Origin: Trichomonas vaginalis G3
Taxonomy: Eukaryota; Parabasalia; Trichomonadida; Trichomonadidae
Direction: 5' to 3'
Assembly: GCF_026262505.1 (NCBI RefSeq)
Contig: NC_067208.1
Span: 10,983,962-11,047,961, forward strand
DNA length: 64,000 nt
Shown: positions 58,219 through 64,000 of the stretch, in pieces
Position numbering within the stretch: position 1 is the first letter of the stretch
Layout: each line of letters starts with the position of its first letter
Program-made: the position numbers and the translations under genes
The notes under the pieces: model-generated
The model's database searches: none
Told to the model about the DNA's origin: nothing
The model's input: the letters and a program-made list of their open reading frames with translations, nothing else

Positions 58219-61200
58219 TTAATTAATCTCATTTCCAAAAATATCATCTTCTGTAATTTCGAATTCATTGATATTTATATCATCGGATTCTTCTAATTTA
58301 ATTGTAACAGAATTTGAATACTGCTCATCATTTTTATTCAGATATTTTTCAATTTCTATATCTCGATAATCGGCCTCTCCAAATCGAAATGATTTTTTAT
58401 GTTTTTTGATTATTTCACTTGGTATTTCTGCACGTTCTAATCCAAAATTAGATGTGAATACATCTAACTCTTGTTGAATTCTTGTCAATGGTATAAAATA
58501 CGATTTTTTATGATCAAAATTGTCATTTTGCTGCCTTGCATATCGATGAAAATATACCTTATCAACTTCAATAGGATGTAAATCATATGATAAATAGTTG
58601 GATGTGGGAATGCAATATGAGAGTTTAACACTTTGTTAAATGACTCAACTCCATTATTGGAAAAGATCATATCAGATACTTTCAGCTTGTTAATTACATC
58701 ATACTTTTTACCCCATGTATTTAAGAAATATTTTGCAAAATCATTTATTTCTTTAATCGCATCTAATTTTTTGCAAATTATTTCAAAAACTTCTATTGGA
58801 ACAAAAGGACATGCACATAATAGTTTTAAAAGTGATTTTGCGCAAACATCGTTTTCATCACATAATTTTTTTGAAATTTTTAACAAGAGCTGCTATATAA
58901 TGAAATATACAACCAGTGACTGTAGTTTCATCATTGACTTTAGATTTGATTGATTTCATTAATGCATTCTCAAAATCTGATGTAATGATTTTATATTTTC
59001 CCAATGATATACTAATAAGAGGACATGTGATCATTAAATTAAAAACTGTATCATAGTTAAGTGATGATCTTCCTGTCATTAGTACATGAAGGAAAGGTAA
59101 ATATAAATTTGTAGCTTCATCGTATACTAAAAGATTTAAGAGCTGCCCATTTGCTAACTTAATTGGAACGATACGAAATGTTCCATCTATGAAAAGATGG
59201 TTGCAAGTTTTAGCTCTTTTTATAAAAGCTGGCAACCCGAAGAAATAATAGTTAGTATCATCTGAACTTGAGTAATATTGGGTTATATAATAATCTGTGC
59301 TGTTATACTTTTCTAATAACTTCTTAATTAATTCATTTTCGCTTAGTTTGATTTTAGGCCTGATCTCGTAGTATAGCTTTGCTATTGTTTGAGGTGAAAT
59401 ATCAATAGTATCATCATGTGAAGAATTGTATTCAAATATGAGTTGATTTGAATATTGTCGAGCTTCAGCTAGTGATAACAATGGATTATTTTGAATATAA
59501 GTTGATATCATTGATTCGAATTCATACCTGATTTGATGTGTTCCATTGATTTCAATCGAATATTTCGATTTGGAGCAGTTGTGTGGAGGATTTATTTCGT
59601 GGATTGACGCTTTTATATTCGAACCAGCTGGAAATAATGATATAATTTGTGAATAACCACATTTTTTTCGTTTGGCACAATAATAGTGTAACTCTAAATG
59701 ATCATTCTTGCAATAATAACGTTCAAATCGTAATGGAATACCTTGAGGATATATCGTTTTCCTATAGGCAAGTTTGTCAGAGTCAGATATACTAAATGTA
59801 TGATAAGTACGTAAAATATCACTAATTTTTATTCTCTGGGCTTCTTTATCATCTTTGTTCAATATATTGTAGTTTGCAACACATTGTTCGCAAATGGTTT
59901 TGGAAAGATTATATTGACTCCTTTTGTCGGAAATACTTTGATATACTTTCGCATTATCAATAATAATTTGAGGGTTAATAAAGTTATCAAAAGATAAATT
60001 ATCAGTTATATGTGGTTGTTGTTTAGGAAGAGTCTGAGTTGGAAGAGATTGTTGTTGTCTCTGTTGAGGAAGAGCCTGAGCTGGAAGAGATTGTTGTTGT
60101 CTCTGTTGAGGAAGAGCCTGAGCTGGAAGAGATTGTTGTTGTCTCTGTTGAGGAAGAGCCTGAGCTGGAAGAGATTGTTGTTGTCTCTGTTGAGGAAGAG
60201 CCTGAGCTGGAAGAGATTGTTGTTGTCTCTGTTGAGGAAGAGCCTGAGCTGGAAGAGATTGTTGTTGTCTCTGTTGAGGAAGAGCCTGAGCTGGAAGAGA
60301 TTGTTGTTGTCTCTGTTGAGGAAGAGTCTGAGTTGGAAGAGATTGTTGTTGTCTCTGTTGAGGAAGAGCCTGAGCTGGAAGAGATTGTTGTTGTCTCTGT
60401 TGAGGAAGAGCCTGAGCTGGAAGAGATTGTTGTTGTCTCTGTTGAGGAAGAGCCTGAGCTGGAAGAGATTGTTGTTGTCTCTGTTGAGGAAGAGCCTGAG
60501 CTGGAAGAGATTGTTGTTGTCTCTGTTGAGGAAGAGCCTGAGCTGGAAGAGATTGTTGTTGTCTCTGTTGAGGAAGAGCCTGAGCTGGAAGAGATTGTTG
60601 TTGTCTCTGTTGAGGAAGAGCCTGAGCTGGAAGAGATTGTTGTTGTCTCTGTTGAGGAAGAGCCTGAGTTGGAAGAGATTGTTGTTGTCTCTGTTGTGGA
60701 AGAGCTGGCGCTGGAGGAACTTGGATGTTTACTCTATTTACTTGTATAAAATTAGGAGGTAATTTGAGGATTGCTTGCCGAGATTTATTATTATTTGATT
60801 TTGGTTTCAATATGCGTCCATTAATATTTTGATGACCATCAGTAATTTCATCATTAATATTTAAATTTCTTTCATTAATGTTTTGATTAATATTTGAATG
60901 GCTATTAATCGTTTCTCCATTAATATTTGGATTCCTATTGCCAATTATATCATTAATATTAAGCGCGTTTCCTGATTTAATTTTATCTGATTTTACATCT
61001 TCAATGATATCATATGAATCATCACTTGATTCAACATCGCTATCTGCTTTAAAAATCCCTTCTGCTAATACTTCTGTGTATTTTTTACCATTGCTATCTG
61101 TCCTTATTGCAATCATTTGACCTTTTATATCACTTCTTCTAAATTCTCTTACTTGTTTTAATAAGCAATTAAGTTCATATCCATATTCTTCGATTGAATC

Positions 61201-61563
61201 CATGTTCAGTATTTTCATAGCAGTATCAATGTCATTTCTGGCTGAAAACAATGCAATTTGTGAAATATCCATATCATATCCACATTTTATTAAATCCTCC
61301 AAATTTGATAGTTTAGTTGAAGAAATTATTGGATTGTCAAATAGTTTAGAGGCTTTTTTTGACTCTTTTATTTCAATTGTCATATCTGAATAATGTTTAA
61401 CATAATTAAACAATTGTATCTTCTTTGAATCTTTTTGTAATATAAAAGTCTTTAGTTTAAGATGAAATACTTTGGAAGCATATAGATATAATGATAGACA
61501 ATGTATTTCTTGAGGAGTATTGACTTTTTTAATTTTATTTTCATATTTGAGCGTGATAACCAT
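58219..61563 (-). pseudogene. MULE transposase (Mutator-like, MULE-A), frameshifted
   Basis: The main frame (58858-61563) is 901 residues: a helical front, 17 copies of ALPQQRQQQSLPAQ at about 283-516, a zinc cluster (YYCAKRKKCGYSQIISLF then PHNCSKSKYS), and the DDE start with DGTFRIVPIK (Asp near 793), TSDFENALMKSI (Asp near 860) and TGCIFHYIAAL. The third acid (NNGVESFNKVLNSH) is in the next frame (58485-58886), and an acidic end is in 58219-58488. Single-base slips in an A run near 58870 and near 58487 explain this. The enzyme is therefore probably inactive, unless the slips are assembly errors. Confidence 0.8.
60015..60715 (-). repeat. 42-bp minisatellite in MULE-A transposase (17 units)
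   Basis: Unit GAAGAGCCTGAGCTGGAAGA then GATTGTTGTTGTCTCTGTTG and AG, nearly identical in all copies; three copies carry Ala to Thr changes. Because 42 is a multiple of three, all frames stay open and long antisense frames appear; these are not genes. Confidence 0.95.
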
Positions 61564-62580
61564 ATCAAAAATGAATAACCTTAATTTATAAATCTGAATT
61601 TGATTTTAATAATAAAAATAATATATATATATGTAATTCATGAATTATATTTTTACACTTCATTTTACCTGAACAAATATAGCTGATATCAAATAACAAT
61701 TTAATATAGAAATTGAAATTGTTATATATGCAATGTAAATACACATAATAGATATATTATAATTTATCAATGATTATTGTCTAGACCAAAATTTGTAGAT
61801 GGAATTATGCAATTTCTCAATTTAAAGTCCCAGCTGTTTGTATAACAACTTCATATTGAAATTTACTAATAAACACGGTAAGTTTCAGAGTAGGTGACAA
61901 AAGTGCATACTCTTAAACAACCGTCGGATTTCCGGGTGAAATCGTGACACACTTTCGTCTTTCGTAGGCAGTGGTGGTTGTTACAAAAGGTAACTTCGAA
62001 TGTAGCGTGAAATCTGCAAAAAAAATTCTGAAATTTGAATGGAGAACACAAAAATTGAATAGTTTACGTCAATAAAAAAGAGAAAAATGAAGCCAATGTG
62101 TCTCGAACCTAGGACTTAGATAAGCAATCCCACTGTTTATCCCATTACACTACATGCATCTGTCACCTTAGTCAATGAGATCAACTATATGATAACTTTT
62201 TCCCCATTATATTCTTGTGGAAAAGTGACAAATAGCAACTTTGACCCTCTCTCGTAAGTTTCATAATTTTTATTATGATGATCTTACATTTGATTAAAAT
62301 CGACGATTTTTCAATTGGAAAATAGTGCAAAGTAATAAAGAATATATTTAGCAAATTTTAAATTTTTTTCAAAAATTTTATAGAAAAAAGGACTAGCAAA
62401 GATTTAAAGGAAATTTGAATAAACTCATAGAATTTTTGAAAGAAGAAGGGAGATTTGAGAGGATTTTTGGTCAGAAAAATATAGAATTAAATGAATAATT
62501 GGGTATGATAAGATAAGTGAAGGTAAAAGATAATTTTAGTAAACGAAAACGTGTAAAGTTGAAGCAAGGTAATATTTTAA
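61564..62580. other. Noncoding interior of MULE-A
   Basis: AT-rich, no credible gene. The only notable item is a tRNA-like stretch on the minus strand at 62089-62159. A short minus-strand frame near 61866-62051 has no support. Confidence 0.6.
62089..62159 (-). other. Second tRNA-like sequence with Pol III boxes (decayed)
   Basis: On the minus strand, box A TAGTGTAATGG (62142-62152) and box B GGTTCGAGA (62101-62109) match consensus with tRNA-like spacing, and an anticodon-like stem GGATT / AAGTCC is partly present. T and acceptor stems fail. Probably a dead tRNA or SINE head. Confidence 0.35.
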
Positions 62581-62609
62581 TCATTTAAAAAAGAAAAAGA
62601 GGAAAACTT

Positions 62610-63259
62610 GTTCTTGAATCTTCTTGGTGAAAGACAAAATTCAATGAAAAAATGTTGATTGATGTACATTGACACAGAAACATTGATTGTGTAATCAATC
62701 TATTGAAACTACAAAACTTTGTTCTTGAATCTTCTTGGTGAAAGACAAAATTCAATGAAAAAATGTTGATTGATGTACATTGACACAGAAACATTGATTG
62801 TGTAATCAATCTATTGAAACTACAAAACTTTGTTCTTGAATCTTCTTGGTGAAAGACAAAATTCAATGAAAAAATGTTGATTGATGTACATTGACACAGA
62901 AACATTGATTGTGTAATCAATCTATTGAAACTACAAAACTTTGTTCTTGAATCTTCTTGGTGAAAGACAAAATTCAATGAAAAAATGTTGATTGATGTAC
63001 ATTGACACAGAAACATTGATTGTGTAATCAATCTATTGAAACTACAAAACTTTGTTCTTGAATCTTCTTGGTGAAAGACAAAATTCAATGAAAAAATGTT
63101 GATTGATGTACATTGACACAGAAACATTGATTGTGTAATCAATCTATTGAAACTACAAAACTTTGTTCTTGAATCTTCTTGGTGAAAGACAAAATTCAAT
63201 GAAAAATGTTGATTGATGTACATTGACACAGAAACATTGATTGTGTAATCAATCTATAA
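62610..63259. repeat. 111-bp tandem repeats in MULE-A (about 6 units)
   Basis: GTTCTTGAATCTTCTTGGTG recurs at 62610, 62721, 62832, 62943, 63054 and 63165, period 111, almost without change; the last unit has one base fewer. A single diverged copy is present at the left end (58060-58124). The period being 37 codons leaves a 214-residue frame open, which is not a gene. Confidence 0.95.
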
Positions 63260-64000
63260 AAATTCATTAAACTATTTTAGCTTTCCTTTAATTAATTTTA
63301 TTATTTTAATTATTTGATCATTAAGTCTCATTGTTTTACAACATCCCCATTCTCTCATTATCTTCGTTTAAATTAATATCTATTTTTAGATTTATTATTA
63401 TATGAACTTTTGTTTAGGTTCTTTTAAAATAAGTTTCTTTGCGAGAATTAATTATTTTTTGTTTTCCTAAACTTACACATTTATAATGAACATTCAAGCT
63501 AAATCGACATTGTTTTGATAATTAAATATGCATTTAATGAAAATATTAATTGTCACTTTTTATATTTGTTAATGAAAATGATTTTTAAGTTATAAGGTGC
63601 CATAACAATTGACAAAGAGTTATACATTTGTACAAACACATTTGTACACACTAGCATATTGTAGCAGTTTATATTACAAATAAAGATTCGCTTTATTTTA
63701 CGAGTTTCAAATTTAGATCTGAACCATGTTGAAGATCTTTCAAATCAATACGACAAATACATTTGTATACACTAGCATATTGTAGCAGTTTATATTACAA
63801 ATAAAGATTCGCTTTATTTTACGAGTTTCAAATTTAGATCTGAACCATGTTGAAGATCTTTCAAATCAATACGACAAATACATTTGTATACACTAGCATA
63901 TTGTAGCAGTTTATATTACAAATAAAGATTCGCTTTATTTTACGAGTTTCAAATTTAGATCTGAACCATGTTGAAGATCTTTCAAATCAATACGACAAAT
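63187..64000. repeat. Right terminal inverted arm of MULE-A
   Basis: 63187-63478 is the reverse complement of 57833-58124, and 63469-64000 of 47896-48348, with CAAGCTAAATCGAC and three 121-bp units at 63640-64000. It continues outside the window. It gives an undisrupted copy of the arm that MULE-B entered on the left. Confidence 0.88.

Larger units (their letters stand above)
47890..64000. mobile_element. MULE-A, Mutator-like transposon with long tandem-repeat TIRs
   Basis: Left terminal arm: 121-bp tandem units (47896 to about 48200), unique sequence to 48348, then after the MULE-B insertion 57834 to about 58124. Right arm: 63187 to beyond 64000, the reverse complement of the left arm with at least three 121-bp units. 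Between them lies a transposase gene on the minus strand. The right end is outside the window, so the left end cannot be fixed exactly. Insertions of MULE-B (with C, D and E inside) account for about 9.5 kb of its span. Confidence 0.75.

Noticed and set aside
60010-60762. Plus-strand frames of 250 and 236 residues (Leu/Ser/Lys-rich and Val/Glu-rich).
   Set aside because: They are antisense readings of the 42-bp minisatellite, which is open in several frames because 42 is a multiple of three.
61866-62051. Minus-strand frame of 61 residues in MULE-A.
   Set aside because: Short, no start context, no recognisable domain, in a noncoding AT-rich stretch.
62585-63229. Minus-strand 214-residue repeat frame.
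   Set aside because: It is a reading of the 111-bp tandem repeats at the MULE-A end; no domain, no start context, and the unit is 37 codons long by chance.

Overview
The window looks like a scaffold from an AT-rich microbial eukaryote, most likely a parabasalid (a Trichomonas or Tritrichomonas relative). This rests on dense Maverick/Polinton-type elements with a protein-primed family B DNA polymerase, a mariner remnant, Mutator-like (MULE) transposons with FLYWCH/GCM-type zinc clusters, very short 5' leaders and standard stop codons. The taxon is inferred. No gene is confidently an ordinary host gene; nearly everything is mobile. A run of 100 N at 31510-31609 joins two contigs.

Positions 1 to about 47.4 kb are a string of four Maverick/Polinton fossils from three divergent lineages. 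Lineage a (1-20.15 kb) has the widest gene set: major capsid, two minor-capsid-like proteins, packaging ATPase, PolB, primase-helicase, integrase, an HNH endonuclease passenger, a phage-type fibre gene and several small proteins. Lineage b (20.73-31.5 kb) has a large coiled-coil protein, capsid, minor capsid, helicase remnant and ATPase, and runs into the assembly gap. A mariner 3' end (31610-31929) lies inside the capsid gene of lineage c (31.93-37.3 kb), which also keeps ATPase, minor capsid and fibre-base genes. A second lineage a copy (a', 37.34-47.38 kb) lies in the opposite orientation and ends with its integrase. All four are old and broken to different degrees. Shared architecture is still readable: a small protein with a Cys-Cys-Gly motif next to minor capsid A in three lineages, GC-rich mini-hairpins at gene ends (some with the stop codon in the loop), inverted TCACC-rich blocks around the replication gene slot, and a T-rich/TAAATG start context.

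From about 47.9 kb to the window end is a nest of plain DNA transposons. MULE-A (about 47.89 to beyond 64.0 kb) has long terminal inverted repeats built of 121-bp tandem units and a transposase with 17 copies of a 14-residue repeat. MULE-B (48349-57825, 8-bp target duplication) sits inside the left terminal repeat of A. MULE-C (48534-55220, 9-bp duplication) sits inside B and carries an open 750-residue transposase plus a divergent second gene. That second gene is split by a 1-kb element E (52757-53764), and small MULE-D (55817-57474, 8-bp duplication) also lies in B.

The most unusual structure is inside element E: four consecutive, unrelated, nearly perfect hairpins (stems of 19-27 bp, two of them with a single G-U-compatible pair) packed into 234 bp at 53345-53578. 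They look like a hairpin-RNA cluster or a cruciform-forming DNA array and are the leading candidate for something undescribed.
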